A stretch of DNA of 64,000 nucleotides from JAGGAG01 sp964638035 (GTDB taxonomy: Bacteria; Gemmatimonadota; Gemmatimonadetes; Gemmatimonadales; GWC2-71-9): the NCBI GenBank assembly GCA_964638035.1, contig CAZWXD010000005.1, positions 62,001 to 126,000 of the forward strand, in the 5' to 3' direction. The position numbers and the translations under genes are program-made. Positions 1 through 8,154 of this stretch are shown here, piece by piece. Each line of letters begins with the position of its first letter. Positions within the stretch are counted from its first letter, which is position 1. A model generated the notes under the pieces. It did no database searches, had not been told where the DNA came from, and saw nothing but the letters and a program-made list of their open reading frames with translations.

Positions 1-298
1 CGGCGAGCCCCTGGGGGCCCGATCCCTGGCAGCGCCGGGTCCGCGCTGGACGTGCCTCGGAGGGGCGCCGGCCCGCGCGCGGCGAGCTGCCCAGGATCGT
101 AAGGTGCCCGAACCCGGCGCGGGGGCTGCCGAGCTCCGGGCCCGCCGCGTGCGCCCCGGCCTGGGCCACGCCCGACTCCAGCGCGGTCGGCGCCAGTGCC
201 CCGGGGGCAAGCGCTACGACTACCAGTGCCGGGAGCCAGGACATGGCCCCGAGCCAGTAAGGGGTGCGTATCACCTGCCGAAGATATCCGACTGTCAC
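1..298 (-). CDS. Partial hypothetical protein with N-terminal signal or membrane segment
   Basis: I do not recognise this reading frame. It opens at a GTG (298-296) 18 bases after the stop of the upstream hydrolase and runs without a stop off the left edge of the window. The start of the product is YLRQVIRTPYWLGAM, followed by a hydrophobic stretch (WLPALVVVALAPGALA) that could be a signal peptide or membrane anchor. An ATG at 244 is an alternative start. Third-position GC is high for the first 55 codons, then the product becomes arginine- and proline-rich and less convincing. Its position and orientation suggest it is the last cistron after the hydrolase. It may be a chance open frame. Confidence 0.3.
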   Translation of the reverse strand, partial: MTVGYLRQVIRTPYWLGAMSWLPALVVVALAPGALAPTALESGVAQAGAHAAGPELGSPRAGFGHLTILGSSPRAGRRPSEARPARTRRCQGSGPQGLA

Positions 299-316
299 CG
301 TAGGGGAACCCCGACG

Positions 317-1297
317 CTACCGCGGCACCGAACCCAGTGGGCGGCCGATCGCACAGTCCACCCGGACCACGGCATCCCGGCCCAGGGCATAACTCCCGGG
401 GGGATCCACCTCGTAGTCACCCACGGGGCCGTGATCGAGCAGGGTGGATCGGTAGAGGGTGAAGCGTACTCTGCCCGCCTCATCCAGGAGGGGGCTGATG
501 CACGCGGTGCCCGGGAAGGCCGCCGGCGCGCGCCGGGCGGTGTCAGGGACCAGTTGCGAGGGGAGGGCCGCAACCGGTGCGGGCCGGCGGAACCACTGCG
601 CGTTCGTCTGGCCGCAACCAGTGGCAATGCCCGCCATGCCCAGCACGGCTGCCATGAGTAGTGGCCGGGAGGAGGCCACCTGTTTCACGGCATCCCGCAG
701 CAGGCGGCGAACACTGGCGTGGTGCATCACGAAGGAGTGCAGGGCCGGGGTCGTCACGACCTCCTCACCGCAGTGCAGGAGGGCCTCGTCGGCGGCTACC
801 AGTCCGTCGTTGGGCTCGCCGGCGAATGGGGTCCAGTGTCCCTGCGAGCCGCCCGTGCCCAGGACGATGGTGCAGGGTACATCGCCGGGAAGCGGCACAG
901 CCGCCATCCGGTCGGGATCGCCAAGCATCTGTCCTGCGTCACCGTTCAGGAGGCGAAACGGCAGGAAGCGCCTCAGCTTCCGGGCGATCCGTGAGGGCCG
1001 GTGGGGCGAGGCGATGAGGATGAGGCGATCGGGGGGGCGCGCGCCATCGGGCAACCGGGCGACGGCCATCCGGAGCAGGACACCGCCCAGCGAATGCCCC
1101 ACCGCAACGGTTGGCCCGGACGCGGTGACGCCGGCGAGCCGCGAGGCCAGCCGGGCCGCGATGTGCTCCGCCGACTCGAAGGTGGCGACGTAGCCGAAGC
1201 TGTGCACCCGGCCGCCCTCGAGCCTGGCTGATGCGGCCAGCGGGCGGAGCGAGAGCGGGCTCCGGGCCATGCCATGCACGAGCAGGACGTTCACCAT
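317..1297 (-). CDS. Alpha/beta hydrolase (esterase/lipase-like) with C-terminal lipoprotein-like extension
   Basis: Residues 1-205 look like a serine hydrolase of the PGAP1/triacylglycerol-lipase type. An HGM oxyanion motif sits at residues 8-10, the nucleophile elbow is GHSLGG (Ser69), an Asp lies in the END-like stretch PNDG (about 164), and candidate catalytic histidines are H187 and H192. There is no signal peptide, so this half should be cytoplasmic. Residues 215-326 are odd: they begin with Met and a hydrophobic run ending in ATGC, which looks exactly like a lipoprotein signal and lipobox, then a proline-rich linker and a small domain. This may be a true fusion or two genes joined by a lost stop. 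The ATG at 1297 has a strong GGGGGAGG ribosome-binding site. The gene is divergent from the DUF305 gene 46 bases away. Confidence 0.75.
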   Translation of the reverse strand: MVNVLLVHGMARSPLSLRPLAASARLEGGRVHSFGYVATFESAEHIAARLASRLAGVTASGPTVAVGHSLGGVLLRMAVARLPDGARPPDRLILIASPHRPSRIARKLRRFLPFRLLNGDAGQMLGDPDRMAAVPLPGDVPCTIVLGTGGSQGHWTPFAGEPNDGLVAADEALLHCGEEVVTTPALHSFVMHHASVRRLLRDAVKQVASSRPLLMAAVLGMAGIATGCGQTNAQWFRRPAPVAALPSQLVPDTARRAPAAFPGTACISPLLDEAGRVRFTLYRSTLLDHGPVGDYEVDPPGSYALGRDAVVRVDCAIGRPLGSVPR

Positions 1298-1328
1298 GAA
1301 ACGCCTCCCCCCTGCCGCGCCCGCGCAC

Positions 1329-1334
1329 TATCTT
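1329..1334 (+). promoter_or_regulatory. Candidate -10 box of DUF305 gene
   Basis: TATCTT lies exactly 9 bases before the ATG at 1344, and no ribosome-binding site is visible. This is the same spacing seen at 28852, 28922 and 38063. No good -35 hexamer is present 17-18 bases upstream, so the call rests on the -10 and the repeated spacing. Confidence 0.4.
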
Positions 1335-1343
1335 GTGTCCGCC

Positions 1344-2027
1344 ATGAAATCACACCTGATCCCCCTGGTTGCCCTGCTGGCCGCCTGTGCCCCGGCGTCA
1401 GCCCCCACACCACAACCTTCGCCGTCGCCGGCTGCACCGTCGCCACTGCGCGTCGTCCGGTCAAGTCCCGAGGCCATCGCCAGGGCCCGGGCCGACAGCA
1501 CGAGGCTCCCGTGGACGGCGGCTGATGCGCACTTCATGAGCGGGATGATTGCCCACCATGCGCAGGCCATCGAGATGGCGCACATGGTCCCGGAGCGGAC
1601 GGAGAACCCGAGCATCCGCACCCTGGCCGGCCGCATCATCAACGCCCAGCAGGACGAGATCGTGTTGATGCAGCAGTGGCTGAGCGACCGGCAGCTCCCC
1701 ATTCCCACCCCCTCGCCGGAAGGCATGAAGCACATGATGAACGGCGAGGAGCACACGATGCTCATGCCGGGCATGCTGACGGCGGAGCAGATGGCCCAGC
1801 TCAAGGCCGCCCGGGGCCCTGCCTTCGACCGGCTCTTCCTGACCTCCATGATCCAGCACCACAAGGGTGCGGTGTCCATGGTGAGCGACCTGTTCAGCTC
1901 CCAGGGGGCGGGTCAGGACGAGACGGTGTTCAAGTTTGCCTCGGACGTGAACGTGGACCAGACCACCGAGATCGCCCGGATGGAGAAGATGCTGGCGGCA
2001 ATGCAGGTTGAAACACCGGCGCAGTAG
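1344..2027 (+). CDS. DUF305 family lipoprotein
   Basis: This is a 227-residue exported protein with a lipoprotein signal peptide (hydrophobic run ending LLAAC, Cys about 14), so it should be a lipid-anchored periplasmic protein. A proline/serine-rich linker follows. The rest is a DUF305 domain, a ferritin-like four-helix fold, with its two hallmark segments MSGMIAHHAQAIEMA and FLTSMIQHHKGAVSM. The paired HH motifs and the many Met residues in between (HMMNGEEHTMLMPGM) suggest metal binding; family members often sit near copper genes, but none are seen here. The ATG at 1344 is chosen because it begins the signal peptide; an in-frame ATG at 1269 would put the signal internally. The LVIVD lipoprotein follows 56 bases downstream. 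Confidence 0.88.
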   Translation: MKSHLIPLVALLAACAPASAPTPQPSPSPAAPSPLRVVRSSPEAIARARADSTRLPWTAADAHFMSGMIAHHAQAIEMAHMVPERTENPSIRTLAGRIINAQQDEIVLMQQWLSDRQLPIPTPSPEGMKHMMNGEEHTMLMPGMLTAEQMAQLKAARGPAFDRLFLTSMIQHHKGAVSMVSDLFSSQGAGQDETVFKFASDVNVDQTTEIARMEKMLAAMQVETPAQ

Positions 2028-2083
2028 GTCGCGTACTGCACCTGATAATCCCCAGTCACCTGTCCCACTACAAGGATCCTGGA

Positions 2084-4048
2084 ATGGCTTCCGTACGAAC
2101 GTTGTCCCTGCTGCTGGCAGCCGGTGCGCTGGCTGCCTGCGGCTCGTCCACGTCGAGCACCAGCGGGGCGCCTGCCCCGAAAGCGGCGTCGGCGAAGGCC
2201 GATCCCCGCGTCGGGCTCAAGGCCGGCCATTACGACGCCGAGGAGGCCGTCTGGAACCTCCGGGTCATGTCGAAGACCAGGCCGGCCCAGGGGTTCGAGG
2301 GCGTCACCAACTCCGACCTGGCCTTCCTGGGCAACTACGCCATCCAGGGCAACTACAACGGCTGGCAGGTGTGGGACATCTCCAACCCGTCGGCCCCGAC
2401 GCTCAAGGTGGGCTACATCTGCCCCGCGTCCCAGAGCGACGTATCGGTGTACAGGAACCTGCTGTTCGTGTCGGGTGAGGGCCTGAGCGGCCGGCTCGAC
2501 TGCGGCACCGGGGGTGTGCGCGATACGGTGAGCAAGGACCGCCTCCGTGGCCTCCGGATCTTCGATATCAGCGACATTGCCCACCCGAAGAACGTCGGCA
2601 ACGTCCAGACCTGCCGCGGGTCGCACACGCACACCGTGCTGGTGGACCCGAAGGACCCGGACAACGTCTACGTGTACATCTCCGGCTCGGCCGGGGTGCG
2701 GAGCCCGAGTGAGCTCGAGGGCTGCAGCCGGCTCTCGCCGGACAAGGACCCGAACTCGGCGCTCTTCCGGATCGAAGTGATCAAGGTGCCGCTGGCCAAC
2801 CCGGCAGCGGCGGCGATCGTGAGCTCGCCCCGCATCTTCGAGGACCTGAAGGAGCCGCCGCGCCACGGCGAGACGCCGCAGGACATCAAGCGGCAGGAGG
2901 AGCGGATCGCGAAGGCGAAGGCGGAGGGTGCCTTCATTGCCGAGTTCGGCGAGAACAAGTTCATCCTGCCGAACGGCTTCGTGAAGCCGATGCTCGACAG
3001 CGTGGTGAAGGCGCGCGGCGGCACGGGCAACCCCACCGGGGCTGACAGCGCCGCGCTCCGCGCCGCCCTCCCCGACATGGTGAAGCGGATGATGGGCAGC
3101 CGCAACGTCGACGGGCGCGGGCCGACCCAGTGCCACGACATCACGGTGTACCCGGCCATCGGGCTCGCCGGTGGCGCCTGTGAGGGGTACGGCCTCCTGC
3201 TCGACATCCGTGACCCGGCCAACCCGGTGCGTATCGCGGCCGTGGCCGACTCGAACTTCTCCTACTGGCACTCCGCCACGTTCAACAACGACGGCACCAA
3301 GCTGCTCTTCACCGACGAGTGGGGTGGCGGCGGCGGCCCGAAGTGCCGGGTGACCGACCCGAAGGAGTGGGGCGCCGACGCGATCTTCACGCTCTCGGCC
3401 GACCGGAAGCTGACGTTCCAGAGCTACTACAAGATGATGGCGCCGCAGACCGAGTTCGAGAACTGCGTGGCGCACAACGGCTCGCTCATCCCGATCCCGG
3501 GCCGTGACGTGTACGTGCAGTCGTGGTACCAGGGTGGCATCTCGGTCTTCGACTGGACCGACCCGAAGCACCCGAGGGAGATCGGGTTCCACGACCGCGG
3601 CCCGGTGGACTCCACCCGCATGGGCAACGGCGGGTCGTGGTCGGTGTACTGGTACAACGGGCTGATCGTGAGCTCGGAGATTTCCCGCGGCCTCGACATC
3701 TTTGAGCTCGTGCCGAGCGCCTACATCTCGCAGAACGAGATCGACGCGGCCAGGTCGGTGCGGTTCGACTACCTCAACGTGCAGGGCCAGCAGCAGTACA
3801 AGTGGCCCGCGAGCTACGCGCTGGCAGGGGCCTACCTGGACCAGCTGGAGCGGTCGAAGGGCCTGAGCAGCTCGCAGTTGTCGGCAGCCCGGGCCGGACT
3901 TGCCACGGCCGAGAAGGCTTCGGGCCCGGCAAGGGCCGATGCGCTGAACAGCGCGGCGCGGGCGCTCGATGCCGCGGCAAAGGGATCGTCCGACCCGTCG
4001 AAGGTGAAGCTGGCGGCCGATGCCGTGCGGGGCCTCGCCTCGAGCTGA
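2084..4048 (+). CDS. LVIVD-repeat beta-propeller lipoprotein
   Basis: This is a 654-residue protein with a lipoprotein signal (LAAGALAAC, Cys about 20) and a serine/alanine-rich linker. The body carries repeated LVIVD-type beta-propeller units: a beta strand, then a WDISNPSAP or FDISDIAHP segment, repeated from about residue 70 to 540 (also LLDIRDPANP and VFDWTDPKHP). The family is found in surface or periplasmic proteins of unknown activity. Several cysteines (C104, C151 and C180 regions) could form disulfides. The last 100 residues are alanine-rich and helical. The start has an AAGGA ribosome-binding site 7 bases upstream. A strong hairpin terminator follows 22 bases after the stop. Function is not known; a partner for the DUF305 lipoprotein is only a guess from adjacency. 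Confidence 0.9.
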   Translation: MASVRTLSLLLAAGALAACGSSTSSTSGAPAPKAASAKADPRVGLKAGHYDAEEAVWNLRVMSKTRPAQGFEGVTNSDLAFLGNYAIQGNYNGWQVWDISNPSAPTLKVGYICPASQSDVSVYRNLLFVSGEGLSGRLDCGTGGVRDTVSKDRLRGLRIFDISDIAHPKNVGNVQTCRGSHTHTVLVDPKDPDNVYVYISGSAGVRSPSELEGCSRLSPDKDPNSALFRIEVIKVPLANPAAAAIVSSPRIFEDLKEPPRHGETPQDIKRQEERIAKAKAEGAFIAEFGENKFILPNGFVKPMLDSVVKARGGTGNPTGADSAALRAALPDMVKRMMGSRNVDGRGPTQCHDITVYPAIGLAGGACEGYGLLLDIRDPANPVRIAAVADSNFSYWHSATFNNDGTKLLFTDEWGGGGGPKCRVTDPKEWGADAIFTLSADRKLTFQSYYKMMAPQTEFENCVAHNGSLIPIPGRDVYVQSWYQGGISVFDWTDPKHPREIGFHDRGPVDSTRMGNGGSWSVYWYNGLIVSSEISRGLDIFELVPSAYISQNEIDAARSVRFDYLNVQGQQQYKWPASYALAGAYLDQLERSKGLSSSQLSAARAGLATAEKASGPARADALNSAARALDAAAKGSSDPSKVKLAADAVRGLASS

Positions 4049-4070
4049 TTTCGGCGCGGGTCTGCAGTGC

Positions 4071-4102
4071 AAGGGGGGAGCGGAGAGATCCGCTCCCCCC
4101 TT
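4071..4102. terminator. Bidirectional intrinsic terminator between convergent genes
   Basis: A perfect 13-bp stem (AAGGGGGGAGCGG at 4071-4083 paired with 4090-4102) closes on an extra A-T pair and a GAGA tetraloop. It lies between the LVIVD stop (4048) and the P1 peptidase stop (4124). Runs of A and T at the stem base give a short U-tract on either strand, so it can serve both genes. Confidence 0.85.
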
Positions 4103-4123
4103 TGCATGCCGGCGGTGCGGCGG

Positions 4124-5344
4124 CTACTCCAGGCGCCCGTACTTCCTGAGCACGGTGCGCAGCCACTCATGCGGGAGTGCCGACACCCTGAGGCTGTCGG
4201 CCCCGACCATCGTCTCGGCCGCGAGCATCGCGTTGGTGATGGCCTCCTCAGTGGCCTGCACCGTTGCCGTGAAGAGCGGGTCGAGCCGTTCGTTGGGCAC
4301 CATGCTGACTGACACGCGGGCGGAATCGCCGGACCCGGCACCCCGGTTCGCGGTCGAGAAGGCGATGAAGATGTCCCCCGAGAAGTTGCTGGCGATACTG
4401 CCCTCGCGGCCCAGGCCCAGGGATGGGCGCTTCACCAGCCGGCGAAGCTGGTGGGGCAACAGGGGGGCATCGGTCGCCACGACGATGATGATGGACCCCA
4501 TCTCGGGGTTGGGGCGCTCGAGGTGCGATGACGCGGTGGTGCATGGCTTGATGCCACGGAGGAACGGGGAGGTGATGGGGAGGCTCCCCGCGGCGCAGAT
4601 GGGCATCTGCGTGACTTCGCGCCCCACCGGTACACCGGCAATGCGGAGGCCGCGAAGCCCGCCGTAGTTGCACTGCACCAGCACGCCAACGGTGTGGCCT
4701 CCCACCTCCGTGGGCAGCACGCGCGACGAAGTCCCGATGCCTCCCTTGAAGCCATTGCAGACCATCCCGGTGCCGCCACCGACGTTGCCCTCGGCGACCC
4801 TGCCGCCGCGCGCGCCCTCGATGGCCTGGAAGACGTGTTCCGGCCGCACGTGGAAGCCATTGATGTCGTTGAGGAACCCATCGTAGGTCTCGGCCACCAC
4901 CGGCAGCGACCAGTCGAACCCCTGCTTGTTCCTGACCTGCCACTGGATGACCGCGTCACGGACGATGCCGACACTGTGGGTATTGGTGATCATGACCGGT
5001 CCACCCAGGAATCCCGACTCCTCCACCCAGGTGGTGCCGGTCATCTCGCCATTGCCGTTAAGGGAGAACCAGGCGGCGAAGACCGGATCGGGGTTGCCGC
5101 GTCCGCGCGGCAGCACGGCGGTGACCCCGGTGCGAACCGGTCCCTTGCCGACGGTGAGCTTCCCGTTGCCCGAAATGAGGGTTGTGTGGCCCACTTCGAT
5201 GCCGGCGACGTCCGTGATGGCGTTGAGCGCCCCGGGGGTTCCGTCGAACGGGATGCCGAGGTCGCGGCCACGGGCTCGCTGCCCGTGGGCCGGGGCAGCG
5301 AGGCCCGCGACCAGTGCGAACACCATGACGAGCGGGCCATTCAT
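4124..5344 (-). CDS. P1 family peptidase (DmpA/L-aminopeptidase-D-esterase type), exported
   Basis: This is a 406-residue member of the P1 (S58) family, the N-terminal-nucleophile aminopeptidases typified by DmpA, which are made as one chain and self-cleave before the nucleophile. A signal peptide is present (FALVAGLAAPAHG). The family signatures follow: AITDVAGIEVGHTT early, and GTGMVCNGFKGGIGTSSR in the middle, where the conserved Thr205/Ser206 lie at the expected cleavage region. The second half has VVATDAPLLPHQLRRL and GDIFIAFST. The ATG overlaps the stop of the upstream nhaA fusion as ATGA (5344-5341), so translation is probably coupled. The substrate is not predictable; family members remove N-terminal residues, including D- or beta-amino acids. 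A paralogue lies at 13898-15019. Confidence 0.9.
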   Translation of the reverse strand: MNGPLVMVFALVAGLAAPAHGQRARGRDLGIPFDGTPGALNAITDVAGIEVGHTTLISGNGKLTVGKGPVRTGVTAVLPRGRGNPDPVFAAWFSLNGNGEMTGTTWVEESGFLGGPVMITNTHSVGIVRDAVIQWQVRNKQGFDWSLPVVAETYDGFLNDINGFHVRPEHVFQAIEGARGGRVAEGNVGGGTGMVCNGFKGGIGTSSRVLPTEVGGHTVGVLVQCNYGGLRGLRIAGVPVGREVTQMPICAAGSLPITSPFLRGIKPCTTASSHLERPNPEMGSIIIVVATDAPLLPHQLRRLVKRPSLGLGREGSIASNFSGDIFIAFSTANRGAGSGDSARVSVSMVPNERLDPLFTATVQATEEAITNAMLAAETMVGADSLRVSALPHEWLRTVLRKYGRLE

Positions 5345-7236
5345 TGTGCGGGCCTCCGGGGCCAGAGGAGCAGGAAACCCAGCGTCCCCGCGAGGAGGGA
5401 CGCGAGGAAGATCGCCACCTTGGCCGCCGCGAAGTTGGCCGCATCGGGGAAGGCCTGGCCGGCAATGAAGAGTGACATCGTGAACCCGATGCCGCCCAGC
5501 GCGCCGGCGCCCAGGAGCTGGCGCCAGGTGTACGCCTCGGGCTTGGCGGCAACCTCCAGGCGCACCGCGATCCACGCGCCCAGGGTGATGCCGAGCGGCT
5601 TGCCGATCACGAGGCCCAGCACGATGGCCAGGACCAGGCCGAGGTGGCCGTCCAGGATGCCGGCGGACCAGGCCAGCCCGGCGTTAGCGAGGGCAAATAC
5701 GGGCAGCACGAAGTAGCTCGACCAGGGCTCGGCGATCCGCAAGAGGCGGTCGGCGGGCGATTCGAGGCGGTCGTGGATGGCATCGAGGGCATGCATGGCA
5801 CCGGCGGAGAGGGCATGTCGCTGCGTGGTGCCGGCCTCGGGCACGCCATCGGTATCGAGGACCAGCTGGGCCTGGGCCATGAGGGCTCGCAGGTTCGCGG
5901 GCGGGCGCGTTGGCGTGACGATCGCAAGCACCACGCCCGCCAGCGTGGCGTGCACGCCGGCTTCGTGCAGGCAGAACCACAGCAGCACACCGAGCACGGC
6001 GTAGGGCAGGGCCCGGTAGAAGTTCCAGCGGTTGATCAGCACAAGCAGGCCTGTGAGCAGTGTCGCGGCCGCGAGGTAGGGGAGCGAGATGCCCCTGGCA
6101 TAGAACAGGGCCACGACCGCAATCGCCACGAGGTCATCCACGATGACGGCGGCCGTGAGGAAGACGCGCAGGTCCACCGGCACGCGGTCACCCAGCAGGA
6201 CGATCAACGCCACGGCAAAGGCGGTGTCGGTGGCGATCGTGAGGCCCCAGCCGTGGGAGAGTCCCGCCGGGGCCAGTGCCACGTAGATGAGCGCAGGCAG
6301 GGTCATCCCGCCGACGGCCGCTGCCACGGGGAGGATCGCAGCCTGCCGGGAGGCCAGGCGGCCGACCGTGAACTCGCGCTTGATCTCCAGGCCGACGACC
6401 AGGAAGAACACGCTGAGCAACCCGTGGTTCACCCAGTCGAGCACCGGAAGGACGAACTCGCGCTGGCCCAGGCGAATGGCCAGCGGCGACTGCCAGAAGG
6501 CCTGGAACGCAGGGCCGGCAGCTCGATTGGTGAGCACCATGGCGAGCACCGTCGCGACCAGCAGGAGGAGGCCGGCCGAGGGCGCCCAGCGCGCGAAATC
6601 GAGCACTGCCGTGCGAAGCCGGTGCCCCACGGTGCTCTCCAGCGCCTCGGCCAGGGCGCCCTCGTCCCACGATCCCTCGTAGCGGCGCCCGTTGATGAAG
6701 AAGGTTGGGGTAACGCGGGCGCCACTGTGCATTCCCCCCAGGGCATCCTCCCGCACCCTGGCATCGGCAGCCTTCCTGGCCGCCGGGTCACGCGCGGAGA
6801 CCGGCGGGATGCCAAGCTCCCTGGCCAGCCCCTCGAGTTCGGCCTCGTCGAACTGGGGATCCCGCTGCATGAGGGCGTTGTGCACGTCCCAGAACCGTCC
6901 CTCCGTCTGGGAGGCGTACTCGGCCAGTTGCGCGGCCCGCGTGGCCGGGGTGCGGTTGGTGAGGGGAAGGTGGCGGAACACGTAGCGGAGGCGGGAGCCG
7001 AACCGCTCCCGGAGGTTCGCCACGACATCGTGGGCGGCATGGCAGTATCCGCAGGCGTAGCTGCCGTACTCCACGAGGGTGAACTGCGCGTCGGGACCGC
7101 CCACCACATGGTCGCGGGCGGCATCGACCGGGACCTCGAGCCGGTCGGCGCGTGCGGCCTTCACCCCGCCTGGTAGCATCGCTGCATTGACAACCTCGTA
7201 TGAGCCACGGAGCACCTGCCATCCCGGAGGGTTCAC
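5341..7236 (-). CDS. nhaA: Fusion of N-terminal DsbA-like thioredoxin domain and NhaA Na+/H+ antiporter
   Basis: The 631-residue product has two parts. Residues 30-205 are a DsbA-type thioredoxin fold with the active site CGYC (C62, C65) and the cis-proline loop VTPTFF (P177). Residues 215-631 are a complete NhaA antiporter with about 11-12 membrane helices, including FFLVVGLEIKREF, the cation-site region ATDTAFA (D337, matching E. coli D133) and VIVDDL (D367-D368, matching D163/D164). NhaA exchanges Na+ for H+ across the inner membrane. No signal peptide precedes the thioredoxin domain, so it is probably cytoplasmic, unlike a classical periplasmic DsbA. The GTG start has a TATCAT 5 bases upstream and no ribosome-binding site, so it may be leaderless; Met20 is an alternative. 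The P1 peptidase is coupled downstream. Confidence 0.92.
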   Translation of the reverse strand: MNPPGWQVLRGSYEVVNAAMLPGGVKAARADRLEVPVDAARDHVVGGPDAQFTLVEYGSYACGYCHAAHDVVANLRERFGSRLRYVFRHLPLTNRTPATRAAQLAEYASQTEGRFWDVHNALMQRDPQFDEAELEGLARELGIPPVSARDPAARKAADARVREDALGGMHSGARVTPTFFINGRRYEGSWDEGALAEALESTVGHRLRTAVLDFARWAPSAGLLLLVATVLAMVLTNRAAGPAFQAFWQSPLAIRLGQREFVLPVLDWVNHGLLSVFFLVVGLEIKREFTVGRLASRQAAILPVAAAVGGMTLPALIYVALAPAGLSHGWGLTIATDTAFAVALIVLLGDRVPVDLRVFLTAAVIVDDLVAIAVVALFYARGISLPYLAAATLLTGLLVLINRWNFYRALPYAVLGVLLWFCLHEAGVHATLAGVVLAIVTPTRPPANLRALMAQAQLVLDTDGVPEAGTTQRHALSAGAMHALDAIHDRLESPADRLLRIAEPWSSYFVLPVFALANAGLAWSAGILDGHLGLVLAIVLGLVIGKPLGITLGAWIAVRLEVAAKPEAYTWRQLLGAGALGGIGFTMSLFIAGQAFPDAANFAAAKVAIFLASLLAGTLGFLLLWPRRPAQ

Positions 7237-7272
7237 TGCGTATGATAGACCCGGCCGCCCACGCTCACCAGA

Positions 7273-7809
7273 TCAGGCAGGAGCGCGCGCGAGGTGCGCC
7301 AGGACGCGCTCGACTCGCGGCTCCAGCGGACCCGTGACCTCCAGGGCTCGGCATCCCAGCGCCCACGCATCATCGAGCAGCACCGCGCGCAGGATGCGGT
7401 CTACCCTGGCGCGGAGCCGGGGCCGTTCGGCTCGAGGCACCTCGATCCGGTCGGGCGAGTCCACCGGGACATAGACGAGGAGGTCAATGCGGGTGAGGCT
7501 GTGGGCGACCCGGTCCATCCACGATGCCACGTCGGCCCCGGGGTCGAGGGCACGAAGGTAGGCGAGGAAGTCCACCGGGCAGCGGTCAACGAGCGCGTCG
7601 TCCGCGGCGATCGTGCCCATGACCGCGATCGAGCGCTCGAGCTGCTGCTCGATGTCATCCCTCGAGAGGTCGGTACCGAACCCCGTGCCCTCGCTCACCA
7701 GGTCGTGCCAGGGCTCTTCGAGGCACTCGTACGCCGGGAGGCGGGCGCCCAGGGCGGCGAGCAGGGTGGACTTTCCGGTGGCATGCGCGCCAGAGATGGC
7801 GATGCGCAT
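7273..7809 (-). CDS. AAA family P-loop ATPase, NadR-like
   Basis: This 178-residue cytoplasmic nucleotide-binding protein starts directly with a Walker A loop, GAHATGKST (residues 7-15). It continues with a DR-containing segment (LVDRCPVDFLAYL) and ends in an arginine-rich lid region. This is the layout of the AAA_28/NadR C-terminal kinase-like family, whose members phosphorylate small molecules such as nicotinamide riboside or thymidylate-like substrates. The substrate cannot be told here. It lies 18 bases downstream of a small membrane protein and 36 bases upstream of the nhaA fusion on the same strand. It is a complete small-kinase fold, not a truncated AAA machine. Confidence 0.8.
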   Translation of the reverse strand: MRIAISGAHATGKSTLLAALGARLPAYECLEEPWHDLVSEGTGFGTDLSRDDIEQQLERSIAVMGTIAADDALVDRCPVDFLAYLRALDPGADVASWMDRVAHSLTRIDLLVYVPVDSPDRIEVPRAERPRLRARVDRILRAVLLDDAWALGCRALEVTGPLEPRVERVLAHLARAPA

Positions 7810-7827
7810 CGGCGGATGGCACGTGCC

Positions 7828-8028
7828 TCAGGCGGCGGGCGCCCTGCCGGTGCGGAATGCCCACAGGCAGAGGCCGCCCGCCACCACGACCGCCACCCAG
7901 GAGGCCCACACCGGAACCGGCGTCATCCCGACCTGGATAGGCAACTGACGCACTGCCCGGAAGAGCTGGAGGAGGGCCACGATCCCGAACACGAGGCCCG
8001 AGACCGTCTGGTAGTTGCTCCGCTGCAT
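7828..8028 (-). CDS. Small two-helix membrane protein, unknown function
   Basis: I do not recognise this 66-residue protein. It has two hydrophobic helices, about residues 10-25 (VSGLVFGIVALLQLF) and 37-57 (WASWVAVVVAGGLCLWAF), separated by a short polar loop that begins RAVRQLPIQVG. A short arginine-containing tail follows. Met at 8028 is preferred over an upstream in-frame start at 8058 because a GAGG ribosome-binding site lies 8 bases before it and the product then starts just ahead of the first helix. It precedes the AAA ATPase by 18 bases and is probably in the same transcript. Other small proteins of this kind are annotated only as hypothetical membrane proteins. Confidence 0.6.
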   Translation of the reverse strand: MQRSNYQTVSGLVFGIVALLQLFRAVRQLPIQVGMTPVPVWASWVAVVVAGGLCLWAFRTGRAPAA

Positions 8029-8121
8029 CGGTGACCTCGGGTGCGGGGGTATGTTCACGACGGCAAGGGTGCCGCCCCAGCACGATAGGTGTTGGGACCC
8101 GGTCTCGCCAGATCAGCACGC

Positions 8122-8154
8122 GGCGCGCGGGTTGCGGCATCCCTCGCGCGCGCC
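8122..8154 (-). terminator. Inverted repeat just after exostosin-like gene
   Basis: GGCGCGCG (8122-8129) pairs with CGCGCGCC (8147-8154) across a 17-base loop, starting at the base after the stop codon at 8155. It lacks a U-tract, so termination is plausible but not certain. The rest of 8029-8121 holds no other clear signal. Confidence 0.45.

Noticed and set aside
104..661. Plus-strand gene at the left edge
   Set aside because: Overlaps the hydrolase on the minus strand, has no ribosome-binding site and an antisense-like composition.
1913..4072. Long minus-strand open frame opposite the LVIVD gene
   Set aside because: Arg/His/Val-rich composition typical of antisense to GC-rich coding sequence; no family, and the plus strand holds a clear lipoprotein.
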